From the NCBI RefSeq assembly GCF_000934755.1, contig NZ_JYNP01000058.1, positions 1 through 34,132 on the forward strand: 34,132 bases of DNA, given 5' to 3'. Each line of letters begins with the position of its first letter. Within the stretch, counting starts at the first letter, position 1. Source of the DNA: Desulfonatronovibrio magnus (GTDB lineage Bacteria > Desulfobacterota > Desulfovibrionia > Desulfovibrionales > Desulfonatronovibrionaceae). Below, one piece after another: positions 1-7,794 of this stretch. Below the pieces are notes generated by a model that saw nothing but the letters and a program-made list of their open reading frames with translations, had not been told where the DNA came from and ran no database searches. The position numbers and the translations under genes are program-made.

Positions 1-1837
1 CGAGAGTGGCCTTGCCCGGGAGGTTGCCGCTGGTCAGGTTGAAGCTCATGCCGTCGCTCCAGGGGCCATAACCGTTATCATTGTATGTCCTTATCCACCA
101 GGTTCCGCTGCCGGCTCTTAAAGTCACCGAAGGCCTGATAGAGCATGTACCGCTCCCGGAACTGCAGTTGACTGCAGAGGCGCTGTACCACTGGTTAATG
201 CGGTTGCCGGATGAATCTGTGACCCACAGATGATACCAGGTGGCATTACTCACGGCATTCCAGGTATATGTGGGCTGACTGTTGCTGATGCTCCCGCTGG
301 GAGATACGAGAGTGGCCTTGCCCGGGAGGCCGCCATTGCCTGTCAGGCTGGTTACAGCCTGATCCAGTCTGATCCTGGGTTTGCTCCTGTTGTTTGCTCC
401 AGAACGTGTATCAGTTATAGACTTTCCCGTACTTTTTAAAGCGTCCAGAATTTCATCTACACTAGCATTGTTTTTGGCTTCCTTCATAACCGCCCAGGCT
501 CCAGCAACGTGAGGTGCAGCCATGGATGTGCCTGTCATGGTTCCGAAGCCTCCTCCCTCAAGAGAGGAGTTTATACTGGTGCCAGGCGCCAGAAGATCCA
601 GAAAGTCTGCGCTGTTGGAAGAATTTGCAACAGAGTCCTGTTTGGTAGTGTTGCCCACGCTGACAGTGCTGGAAATGCAGGACGGTGCATTGGTGGAATC
701 AGTAAAACCATCATTGCCGCTTGCAACAATTGTGGCAATCCCGGAGTTCTTGAGGCTGTCTACTGCCTCTTTCCTTGAATCCGAGTCGCATGCGCTGTAA
801 TACCTGCCGCCCCCGAGACTCATATTGGCAGAAGCAATGTTGAAACTGTTACGCAGTGCATATACTCTCTCTAATCCATTGATCTGATCTGAAACATAAG
901 TCCTGGCGCATGGGGATGAATTGTTAGAGTCCGCGCATGGTGTGTTTTGAGCGTCATCGGTAAACTTGCTGAATACCTGAATAGATATAATGTTTGCATC
1001 TTTGGCTGTTCCAGTGAAATTCTGGCCTTTGCCTGCCGCAATGCCTGCCACATGGGTTCCATGTCCGCATCCAGCTATGGAAGAAGAATCACAGTCAAGC
1101 CCTGAGTTATTGGCAGTGGTTGATGTTGCACCTCCAGGGCAAAGCGTGGTTGCATTTTGAGAGGGCACATTGGAGGAGTAGCACGCCTCTGATACAACCT
1201 TGCCACTTAGAAAAGAATGGTTTTTATCAACTCCGGTATCCAGAACTGCAATAACCTGTCCCTGCCCGGTATAACCCTCAAAGCTCCAGGAACTGTCGCC
1301 TCCGATCAGGGGAATGCTGTCCGCAAGAAGCGGTGCATAATGCTTGTCTTCATAAATCTCCAGGACATCAGGGTGCGTAAGAAGTGCCTCAAACTCATCA
1401 GGCTTCACCTGCATGGCCACAGCAGGAGTGATGTTGAATCTTTTCACAGAATCAAGAAACTCTGCCCTGGAAGATAAGTTGGATATATCGTCAACAACCT
1501 TGGACTGAACAGCATCCAGTCTGTCTCTTTGTGCTGCAGCCTGATCCATGCTCAGGATTGATTCCGGGAGCATTTGTTTATTCAACCTTACTATCACCGG
1601 AATACTGCCTTTCTCTGCTGCCTGAGACATAATATGCTGATGCCTCTCAGCAGCAGCATCAAAGCCATGGCTGGCTCCAAACACCTCCATCACAGCCTGT
1701 TTAAGCCATACGTCACTGTCAGAAATATCTTGCGCTACTGCCCTTTGATGGCAGAAAAGTACAAGAGCTGCTCCTATGATAAAAATCAAATTGAACATCC
1801 AAAAAATCTTTTGCTTGTCAGCTTTAAATTTCTGCAT
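1..1837 (-). CDS. Secreted subtilisin-like serine protease (S8), C-terminus beyond window edge
   Basis: The minus-strand frame from ATG 1837 stays open to base 1, giving about 612 residues without a stop. It begins with a hydrophobic signal segment (residues about 12-35). Residues about 60-165 look like an inhibitor-I9-type propeptide. The peptidase S8 triad is complete: Asp200 in VLDTGVD, His259 in GCGHGTHVAG and Ser438 in GTSMAAPHVAG. After the catalytic domain a module starting LPGKATL (residue 504) runs about 102 residues and restarts at residue 606, where the window ends. The same module occurs three times in the metalloprotease at 3000-5699. A GAGGGG ribosome site lies just upstream of the ATG. 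It is probably an exported endopeptidase with surface or substrate-binding repeats. The fold is certain; substrate and total length are unknown. Confidence 0.93.
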   Translation of the reverse strand, partial: MQKFKADKQKIFWMFNLIFIIGAALVLFCHQRAVAQDISDSDVWLKQAVMEVFGASHGFDAAAERHQHIMSQAAEKGSIPVIVRLNKQMLPESILSMDQAAAQRDRLDAVQSKVVDDISNLSSRAEFLDSVKRFNITPAVAMQVKPDEFEALLTHPDVLEIYEDKHYAPLLADSIPLIGGDSSWSFEGYTGQGQVIAVLDTGVDKNHSFLSGKVVSEACYSSNVPSQNATTLCPGGATSTTANNSGLDCDSSSIAGCGHGTHVAGIAAGKGQNFTGTAKDANIISIQVFSKFTDDAQNTPCADSNNSSPCARTYVSDQINGLERVYALRNSFNIASANMSLGGGRYYSACDSDSRKEAVDSLKNSGIATIVASGNDGFTDSTNAPSCISSTVSVGNTTKQDSVANSSNSADFLDLLAPGTSINSSLEGGGFGTMTGTSMAAPHVAGAWAVMKEAKNNASVDEILDALKSTGKSITDTRSGANNRSKPRIRLDQAVTSLTGNGGLPGKATLVSPSGSISNSQPTYTWNAVSNATWYHLWVTDSSGNRINQWYSASAVNCSSGSGTCSIRPSVTLRAGSGTWWIRTYNDNGYGPWSDGMSFNLTSGNLPGKATL

Positions 1838-2124
1838 ATTGCCCCCCTCAGGATAAAAATTATATGACTCCCCCTCCACTACAGAGGGTTTTACCTGTCC
1901 AAATAAATGATCTTTTCTCACAAAAACTTTTCCTGATTTCATCTTAAGAAGCTCCTCACCCGGGCGGCCAGGGACCGAACATGTGAGTAACTTTGAGACT
2001 CTGTCACTTTTTGGGAAATTGGGACAGTCCCAGCGAGGTACTGTAAAAAAGATTGCTGACCTCTGACTTCTTTCCTTCCGTGCCCTTCCATGTATTCCGT
2101 GGGCTAATCTTCTATGTTCAATTC
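1838..2124. other. Intergenic region upstream of the S8 protease
   Basis: No convincing gene is visible. The stretch includes a short palindrome (GGGACAGTCCC, about 2022-2032) and the phrase TGTATTCCGTGGGC at about 2091, which recurs at about 9335 just after the minisatellite. It should hold the promoter of the S8 protease gene, but I cannot single one out. Confidence 0.4.
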
Positions 2125-2637
2125 TTAATAATCCACAACAGGTTCAAGAATAAAAAACATGCCCCTTATTTCCAGCACAATTCTCCTGTCATCCAGCCTG
2201 AGAAATTCAGAAAAGCCTTCCATGCCGCAGTTTGTTCTGACAATTGTAGCCTTTTGTTCTTCAAGTCCAATATATCCAGGCCCAAACCCGTGCTTTTCGC
2301 CCAGATATTCCTCCAGGCTTCCTGTCTGCCTGTCAAAATCAACACCCTCGCATTTCTGACCGGCAAATATAATCTTCTTTTCATCCATATCCAGAGGCAT
2401 AAAAAGCATATCCCGGGCCTCAGTCTCATCCATATCCGGCGCCTTGCCGGGAGCGTAGGCCGTAACGCTCCAAAGCGACCGCATGCTGTCCGGTTCAGCC
2501 GGTTCCGGTTTGACAATTCCTTTTTCTCCCATGGCCATCACCATCCCTTGGTCTTTGTGCATCCCGGCAGTATTTCCCAGGATTATCCCCAGAAAGAGCA
2601 AGACTGCTGCTGAAATCATGTAATTGCTTATCTTCAT
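2125..2637 (-). CDS. Small exported protein of unknown function
   Basis: This 170-residue protein begins with a short basic start and a hydrophobic stretch (residues about 6-24), a typical signal peptide. The mature part is acidic, with a motif pattern WSVTAYAPGK, then DETEARDML, an isolated Cys in GQKCEGVDF and another in RTNCGMEG. These two cysteines could form a disulfide in the periplasm. I do not recognise a characterised family; it resembles small lipocalin-like periplasmic proteins of Proteobacteria only in outline. The start at 2637 is supported by CGAGG about six bases upstream. It stands alone between the two protease genes on the same strand. A long overlapping frame on the other strand is a shadow. 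Confidence 0.7.
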   Translation of the reverse strand: MKISNYMISAAVLLFLGIILGNTAGMHKDQGMVMAMGEKGIVKPEPAEPDSMRSLWSVTAYAPGKAPDMDETEARDMLFMPLDMDEKKIIFAGQKCEGVDFDRQTGSLEEYLGEKHGFGPGYIGLEEQKATIVRTNCGMEGFSEFLRLDDRRIVLEIRGMFFILEPVVDY

Positions 2638-2999
2638 AAAAACCTCGGTCTGTTCTCTGCTGGCGAATTCCAGCCAATGAAAAAAGGCAGCGACTTAAGT
2701 ACTTCTTTCTCTTCACCATGCTCTCCATGGTGATAAAATATTAAAAAAAACCTCCACCCGGGCGCACCCGACACCCAACCGATGAAAAAACAAGAAAGTT
2801 TTAACCACCCTGGTAAAACACCCCGGAGGGGACCCCGGTTTCACTGAGCAGGCAAAGACACAAAGATCACAAAGTTTAAGGCTGCCTTTTCATTTGTCAC
2901 GCAAAGCGCGTGACAAATGAAAAAAACTATCCTGTCTTCCTTGGCGGCCTTTGCGCCTTTGCGTGAGAATATATTTTTGGACTGCGGGAGTCTCCCGGG
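2638..2999. other. Intergenic region with hairpins, no gene seen
   Basis: This stretch holds no plausible coding sequence. It contains a 16-bp perfect hairpin (annotated separately), a small CCCCGGAGGGG palindrome at about 2821-2831, and a framework of short CACAAAG and CTTTGCG phrases around the main hairpin. The same kind of framework surrounds hairpins at 5975-6200. Confidence 0.5.
2887..2923. repeat. 16-bp perfect inverted repeat (hairpin)
   Basis: The arms TTTTCATTTGTCACGC (2887-2902) and its exact reverse complement (2908-2923) flank the 5-base loop AAAGC. It lies just past the 3' end of the minus-strand metalloprotease gene. There is no clear U-tract on either strand, so it is not a textbook terminator, although it could still protect or end the transcript. 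Its outer ten bases match the outer arm of the hairpin at 6027-6058. Confidence 0.85.
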
Positions 3000-5699
3000 T
3001 TATTCAATTACAGTAATTAACGTATCATCCTTCTTTAGAGTGAACCTTAAACGCTCAATATGAGTGGCTTCTTTAGATGATGAAGTAGCAGGTGTAGTAA
3101 AATACCAGGTTGCTGATGGTTCGCTGAATCCATATTCATTTCTGGCTTGAATCCACCATTTGTACTTTGTATTTGGCTCCAGTAAAAACGGTTCATGGTA
3201 GGTTTCTTCTGTATAGTTAAGCATGTGCGAACCGCTTTCATCATCTTCAGAAATAAAAACTGCATACTCCTCAGCTCCGGCAACACTGCTCCACTCCAGC
3301 CTTACCGGCCATGAATGGACCTTTGAGCCATCAGCAGGGCTGGTCAATCTTGGAGAAGAAGGCAGTATACCTCCAGTGGATGTGGTAAAAGACCATGATT
3401 CTGAGTATGGACCATACTCCTCCTCGCCAATTTCCACTCTGGCCCTCCACCAGTAGGTTCTGTCAGGATCAAGGTTTAAAGCAAAGCGAAATTCATCTTC
3501 ACCGGATATTTTGCTTGTATATAACGAGGTCACCATTCTTTCAAACTCCCGGTCTTCAGCCAACTCCAGGATCAGCCATTCCCCGGAAGAAGCATCATCC
3601 GTGTACCACCTGAACAGAGGGGCAATAGAATCTAATCGGCTGCCATTCTCCGGACTGAGCAGTACAGGAGCAGAAGTATCCCCGGTCCCCACTCTGAAAT
3701 CAAGACCATCGCTCCATGGCCCAAAGCCCGCGTCATTGTAAGTACGCACCCACCAGGAACCACTGCCTGAAGCAAGAGTTACAGATGGTTTAAGAGAGCA
3801 GTTGCCCCCGGCTGTGCAATTGGCATCTTCAGATGTATACCAGCGGTTTATCCTGTTGCCGGTGGAATCATTTGCCCAGAGATGATAGTAAGTGGCATCA
3901 CTCACTGTTCTCCAGGTATACGTCGGCTGACTGGTGCTGATGGTCCCCTTGGGAGATATCTGGGTTGCCTTGCCTGGAGGGCTTTCACCGGTGTCCACTC
4001 TGAAATCAAGACCATTGCTCCACAGACCGTAACCAGCACTGTTCCAGGTCCGTACCCACCAGGAACCACTGCCTGCAGCCAGAGTAACAGATGGTTTGAC
4101 AGAGCAGTTGCCCCCGGCTGTGCAATTGGCATCTTCAGATGTATACCAGCGGTTTATCCTGTTGCCGGTGGAATCATTTGCCCAGAGATGATAGTAAGCG
4201 GCATCGCTTACTGTTCTCCAGGTATACGTCGGCTGACTGGTACTTATAGTCCCCTTGGGAGATATCTGGGTTGCCTTGCCTGGAGGGCTTTCACCGGTGT
4301 CCACTCTGAAATCAAGACCATTGCTCCATGGCCCAAAGCCCGCGTCATTGTAAGTACGCACCCACCAGGAACCACTGCCTGAAGCAAGAGTTACAGATGG
4401 TTTAAGAGAGCAGTTGCCCCCGGCTGTGCAATTGGCATCTTCAGATGTATACCAGCGGTTTATCCTGTTGCCGGTGGAATCATTTGCCCAGAGATGATAG
4501 TAAGTGGCATCACTCACTGTTCTCCAGGCATACGTCGGCTGACTGGTGCTGATGGTCCCGCTGGGAGATATCTGGGTTGCCTTGCCCGGCTTTTGATCTT
4601 TACCTGTGTTCCAGCCCATGTCTTTAAGGATTCCCATGGTAACCGGTCCGGGATTATGGTTACCGTCTCCAGCAGAAGCTGCGTAAACCATCAACCTGTT
4701 TTCAGTACCTCGAAAAGTATCATAGTCAAGATGTGAATAACTGGATCCGCTGCTCCAGGCTGCTGGAGCATACATCATTACCCTTTGACCTCCATTTGCC
4801 GACATGGCGTGGCTTCCATGCCACCACAGATTGCCGGATGTTACCAGATCAGCCAGGCCAGCTGAAGGATTGGGATAAACACTGGTATCTGTGAGCCTTT
4901 TGCCATTGCCGTCGCGCATAAATGTATCGTATATCCTAGGATTATCTGTACCAAATCCCCATCCGGCTGTTCCATCCTGGGAAGAATAGGAAACAGAACC
5001 GGTAAAGCCCAGTCCATGAGCAATCTCATGAAGCATGATTGTCACAAAATCATGCTCATAACTGGGTGGATTACCATCAGTCCCCAGATACCAGTCAAAA
5101 TTGCTGTTCATGGCGATATGCATATCATGCTCGGAAGGGGCCAGATCAGTACCTGCCATGGAGTTAGCCAGTGCTCCGACATACCATGTATCCGGCTTCG
5201 GAGCGCCGGAAAAATTCCTGTGTCTGGGCTGGCCTCCCGCATAACCCAGAGTATCACCTTCATCTCTGAACCAGCAGGCCCTGATGGTGATGGGCACGTC
5301 TGAACTGATAAGTGTCCCCCATATTTCAGCAGCCCTGTCCAGGGCGGTTCTGGCATTATCTGGAAAATCATAGCAAGGTTCACCCCATAAATCTTCTTCT
5401 CCTTCAGCTAGATAGGTTATCTGAAAGCTGGCCATTGCTGATAATTCAATTGAAGATTTTTCCCGAGCAGGGATGCTGATCCTCACACGGTCAGGATTAG
5501 GATCAGCTATCAATGCAACCGGCTTTCCTGCATTGTAAAGCGTATTGCCATCCGCTGACATGATAACCGGCAGGTCCACAGACATGGCTCTGGGTTCTCC
5601 CAGGCACGGTCCGGGCAGCAGGACAGCCGCAATAAATGCGAGGCTGAAGAATGCATATAACAACACGGAAACTCTAGTCTGTTCAATGATCTTTTTCAT
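3000..5699 (-). CDS. Secreted HExxH (metzincin-like) metalloprotease with repeat modules
   Basis: This 899-residue protein has an N-terminal signal peptide (hydrophobic residues about 11-32). The zinc site HEIAHGLGFTG is at residues 224-234 (HExxHxxGxxG, metzincin type). It is followed by SHLDYDTF at about 322 and NRLMVYAA at about 334, a likely Met-turn, and by GILKDMGW at about 356, the usual end of this kind of secreted catalytic domain. Three modules with a 102-residue period follow at about 371-466, 473-568 and 575-670, each with PGKATQISP, TYYHLWANDSTGNRIN and GSWWVRT. Two FN3-like domains (about 675-775 and 780-870) end the protein. The start is supported by GAGGG six bases upstream. 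It is probably extracellular or surface-bound; the substrate is unknown. Confidence 0.92.
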   Translation of the reverse strand: MKKIIEQTRVSVLLYAFFSLAFIAAVLLPGPCLGEPRAMSVDLPVIMSADGNTLYNAGKPVALIADPNPDRVRISIPAREKSSIELSAMASFQITYLAEGEEDLWGEPCYDFPDNARTALDRAAEIWGTLISSDVPITIRACWFRDEGDTLGYAGGQPRHRNFSGAPKPDTWYVGALANSMAGTDLAPSEHDMHIAMNSNFDWYLGTDGNPPSYEHDFVTIMLHEIAHGLGFTGSVSYSSQDGTAGWGFGTDNPRIYDTFMRDGNGKRLTDTSVYPNPSAGLADLVTSGNLWWHGSHAMSANGGQRVMMYAPAAWSSGSSYSHLDYDTFRGTENRLMVYAASAGDGNHNPGPVTMGILKDMGWNTGKDQKPGKATQISPSGTISTSQPTYAWRTVSDATYYHLWANDSTGNRINRWYTSEDANCTAGGNCSLKPSVTLASGSGSWWVRTYNDAGFGPWSNGLDFRVDTGESPPGKATQISPKGTISTSQPTYTWRTVSDAAYYHLWANDSTGNRINRWYTSEDANCTAGGNCSVKPSVTLAAGSGSWWVRTWNSAGYGLWSNGLDFRVDTGESPPGKATQISPKGTISTSQPTYTWRTVSDATYYHLWANDSTGNRINRWYTSEDANCTAGGNCSLKPSVTLASGSGSWWVRTYNDAGFGPWSDGLDFRVGTGDTSAPVLLSPENGSRLDSIAPLFRWYTDDASSGEWLILELAEDREFERMVTSLYTSKISGEDEFRFALNLDPDRTYWWRARVEIGEEEYGPYSESWSFTTSTGGILPSSPRLTSPADGSKVHSWPVRLEWSSVAGAEEYAVFISEDDESGSHMLNYTEETYHEPFLLEPNTKYKWWIQARNEYGFSEPSATWYFTTPATSSSKEATHIERLRFTLKKDDTLITVIE
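3690..4589 (-). repeat. Three tandem 306-bp coding repeats
   Basis: Three copies of a 306-bp unit lie head to tail inside the metalloprotease gene and encode the 102-residue modules. Copies one and three are nearly identical at the base level over long stretches, while the middle copy differs more (for example TWNSAGYGLW instead of TYNDAGFGPW). This suggests gene conversion or recent duplication. The S8 protease at 1-1837 carries a more distant copy with the same period. Confidence 0.9.
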
Positions 5700-5770
5700 G
5701 ATTTACCCTCTGGAAATAAGTGAATACTCTACATACACCAGGCAACGCTTTTTTAAAAAATAGTAACAAT

Positions 5771-5922
5771 CTGGACAGTCAAAAGTTCTTGTGCAACCCC
5801 TTGGATTTATTGCCATTTTACAAGCTTTAAATATCCAGACGTTTTCGAAGTCTAACCATTTGAAATCATAATGTTTTTTTCTTCAACTAATAACAATTAA
5901 CTGATAACTTTTAACTCTCAAG
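5771..5922 (+). repeat. 152-bp inverted repeat, left arm
   Basis: Bases 5771-5922 are the reverse complement of 7472-7623 with only a few mismatches by eye. Both arms are exactly 152 bp. They begin CTGGACAGTCAAAAGTT and end AACTCTCAAG. The arms flank the repeat-protein gene that carries the in-frame TAG. No reading frame is visible inside. It could be a non-autonomous element present twice in opposite orientation. Confidence 0.9.
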
Positions 5923-5940
5923 TAACAATGCAGCATTTTT

Positions 5941-5970
5941 CTAACGCGGGCTGTGCCCGCAACCCAAAGA
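5941..5970 (+). repeat. GCGGGC hairpin, copy 1 (inverted copy at 7756-7783)
   Basis: The segment contains GCGGGC-TGT-GCCCGC followed by AACCCAAAG. The reverse complement of 7756-7783 matches it with one substitution in the hairpin. The repeated block is therefore larger than the 152-bp arm, but the order of parts differs between the two sites. Confidence 0.75.
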
Positions 5971-6026
5971 AGAAGATTGCTGAACCACGAAGGCACAAAG
6001 GAAGAAAACACAAAGGGTTATTCAGT

Positions 6027-6096
6027 TTTTCATTTGCCGGGTAGGCGGCAAATGAAAAGCCGGTCTTTTTGAAAACCGTTACCCGGTTTTCAAAAA
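6027..6096. repeat. Two adjacent perfect hairpins
   Basis: Hairpin one pairs TTTTCATTTGCCG (6027-6039) with CGGCAAATGAAAA (6046-6058) around a six-base loop. Hairpin two pairs TTTTTGAAAACCG (6066-6078) with CGGTTTTCAAAAA (6084-6096) around TTACC. They lie beyond the 3' end of the minus-strand gene at 6240 and may act as a transcript end, though the A/T flanks read the same on both strands. Confidence 0.8.
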
Positions 6097-6137
6097 AATA
6101 CCCTCCTTATTGTCTTAAACTCTGTGCCCTTTGCCTG

Positions 6138-6184
6138 CCCGGTTGAATTGCTCGAAGAGCAAGCCCGAAGGGCATTCAACCGGG
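6138..6184. repeat. Cloverleaf-like nested palindrome, copy 1
   Basis: An outer stem CCCGGTTGAA (6138-6147) / TTCAACCGGG (6175-6184) encloses two directly adjoining hairpins: TTGCTC-GAA-GAGCAA (6148-6162) and GCCC-GAA-GGGC (6163-6173). This makes a three-way junction with almost no unpaired bases. A second element of the same design with different stem bases is at 7682-7730. Confidence 0.8.
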
Positions 6185-6239
6185 GTGTCTTTGCGGTTCA
6201 AATTGTCTTGTTTTTTGTGACAGGATTTCAAAGGTATAT

Positions 6240-7298
6240 CTAAGGAAGCCGGCTTTCTACTGTACCAAGGTTATGCAACATTCCTGCCTCATCTAAAAAA
6301 TACAAAATATTATCAAAAATTCCTACACCGACCTCCAGACCTGAATACCACCTGAAATACACCCCATCGCTGTATACAGACTGCTGCGGCGCAGGAAACA
6401 ATATCTCAGCAGCCTGCCTTTCAAGCCAGTCGAACAGCATATCAGCATTTCTGAAATAAGTGGGAAGCCAGGATTCTGCGGCCCCAAGGTCTTGCAATGT
6501 GCCTCTTTCATCCAGAAAGTACAGTAAATCATCTAAAGTTCCAATGACAACATCTGTTTCTGGATACCATCGGTAGTAAACACCGTCTGCATAAAGTGTC
6601 GGTTGTAAATCTGGCTGTAGGATATCCGGCCATTTTTTTTCCATCCAGTCAAAAAGCATGTTGGTTCTTTGCAATTCTGGCTGAAAAATCATAACCTCAC
6701 AACTATTAATGCCTGTTCGCCAGGCACTGTCAGAGTACCCCTCTTTTATAGCCTTTACCCGGTAGTAATAGGTCCCTCCAGGCTAGTCCTTTATGCTAAA
6801 GGACATATCCGGTCCTCTATAAACAGTTTCTAAGCCCTCGGTAAAACTGTCGTTGACTGCCTCCTGGAGCACAAAAGTAACCCCTCCGGTCGTGGAGCTG
6901 CCCCATTCTATAATGTAGTCTCCGCTATCACTTGACCGAGGGATATGAATAAATGCCGGAGCGCCCAAAACCGTGAGGTCTGACTCTTCATAAGAGCCCA
7001 TGGCTCTGTACCCCTCAACCGTCCTTGGCATTCCTCGCTGATCATAATCGGGTGCATTGTTCCAGCTCTTACTTCCGGCAGCTTGAGGAATAGCATAGGC
7101 TGGGCTGCTGGATGGGATTGCATGAGTCCTTGTAAAACCTTTATTTTCCTCAAGGGGTTCCAAAAAGGCATTATCCCAGCTTTCTCCATTGCCTGTACCG
7201 GATGAAGTGACGTGGAGGACTCCCGCATAAGCTGGAATGGTCAATAAGATAATGATTAACGCAGAAAAAATAATTGAAGTACGGTGTATACCTGGCAT
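6240..7298 (-). pseudogene. Exported FN3/repeat protein gene interrupted by in-frame TAG
   Basis: Read from ATG 7298 the frame encodes a signal peptide (residues 1 to about 25), a stub resembling the start of right-handed beta-helix proteins (TSSGTGNGESW), and an FN3-like domain. At codon 172 (6783-6785) there is a TAG. The same frame continues directly with PGGTYYYRVKAIKEGYSDSA, the second half of that FN3 domain. It then encodes two 73-residue copies of a module (LFDW, then DGVYxRWY, LYFLDE and LG) and stops at 6240. Without the TAG it would be one protein of about 352 residues. GGAG sits eight bases before ATG 7298, so this start is preferred to the longer 7385. It is either a recent nonsense mutation or an amber codon that is read through. 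It lies between the arms of the 152-bp inverted repeat. Confidence 0.8.
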
Positions 7299-7471
7299 AT
7301 AATTCTCCATATGACTAAAAAACTTTGAATTCAGGCGCTTAGTGAAAATTTCAAACAAACATGCTGGTTGTTTCGGCAATTGCAAGTGGAGCCGGCATCC
7401 TGCTGGCTGTTTTTAAAAAAGCCTGCTGAAAGCAGAAGTTTTTTTTAAGCTATTCAGGTCAGACAAAGGAT

Positions 7472-7623
7472 CTTGAGAGTTAAAAGTTATCAGTTAATTG
7501 TTATTAGTTTAAGAAAAAAACATTATGATTTCAAATGGTTAGACTTCGAAAAAGTCTGGATATTTAAAGCTTGTAAAATGGCAATAAATCCAAGGGTTTG
7601 CACAAGAACTTTTGATTGTCCAG
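7472..7623 (-). repeat. 152-bp inverted repeat, right arm
   Basis: This is the partner of 5771-5922 in the opposite orientation, the same length, with scattered substitutions (for example GATTGTCCAG where the other arm predicts GACTGTCCAG). The terminal 17 bases occur a third time at 10710-10726, which suggests a defined element boundary. Confidence 0.9.
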
Positions 7624-7681
7624 AAAGGATATAGAAGCTGAAAATATGTGTATAAGCTGCTCTTCTCTGCGCTCTCTGCTT

Positions 7682-7730
7682 GCCCCGTTAAACAGCTCGC
7701 CGCGAGCTCCCGAAGGGGTTTAACTGGGGC
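7682..7730. repeat. Cloverleaf-like nested palindrome, copy 2
   Basis: An outer stem (7682-7693 with 7718-7730, one wobble or bulge) encloses AGCTCG-CCG-CGAGCT (7694-7708) and CCC-GAA-GGG (7709-7717) with no spacer. The layout matches 6138-6184, but the stem bases differ in a compensated way. Confidence 0.8.
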
Positions 7731-7755
7731 GCCTCTGTGGTGATAAATCTCTTTT

Positions 7756-7783
7756 TTTGGGTTGCGGGTACAGCCCGCGTTAG
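7756..7783 (-). repeat. GCGGGC hairpin, copy 2 (inverted)
   Basis: This is the reverse complement of 5941-5968 with one mismatch. It sits 11 bases beyond the stop codon of the minus-strand gene at 7795. In the sense of that gene it is followed by A residues rather than U, so it is not a classical intrinsic terminator. Confidence 0.75.
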
Positions 7784-7794
7784 TGCTGCACGAG

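Larger units (their letters stand above)
5700..6239. other. 540-bp intergenic region rich in palindromes
   Basis: No gene is visible. From left to right it holds one arm of a 152-bp inverted repeat, a GCGGGC/GCCCGC hairpin at 5941-5970, two hairpins at 6027-6096 and a cloverleaf-like element at 6138-6184. The promoter of the minus-strand metalloprotease must lie near its left end. Confidence 0.6.
7299..7794. other. About 500-bp intergenic region, repeats only
   Basis: No coding sequence is supported here. It contains the right arm of the 152-bp inverted repeat, the second cloverleaf element and the inverted copy of the GCGGGC hairpin. The promoter of the interrupted gene is expected near 7300-7450. 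Confidence 0.55.

Noticed and set aside
2053-2613. 186-codon plus-strand frame
   Set aside because: It lies opposite the small exported protein, which has a signal peptide and a ribosome site; the plus-strand frame has neither and its composition looks like a shadow.
2887-2923. Intrinsic terminator of the metalloprotease gene
   Set aside because: The stem is perfect but no U-tract follows the stem in the gene's direction, so I list it as a hairpin repeat instead.
3882-4736. Plus-strand frames with internal repeats opposite the metalloprotease
   Set aside because: They mirror the 306-bp coding repeats of the minus-strand gene; no ribosome site or domain is visible.
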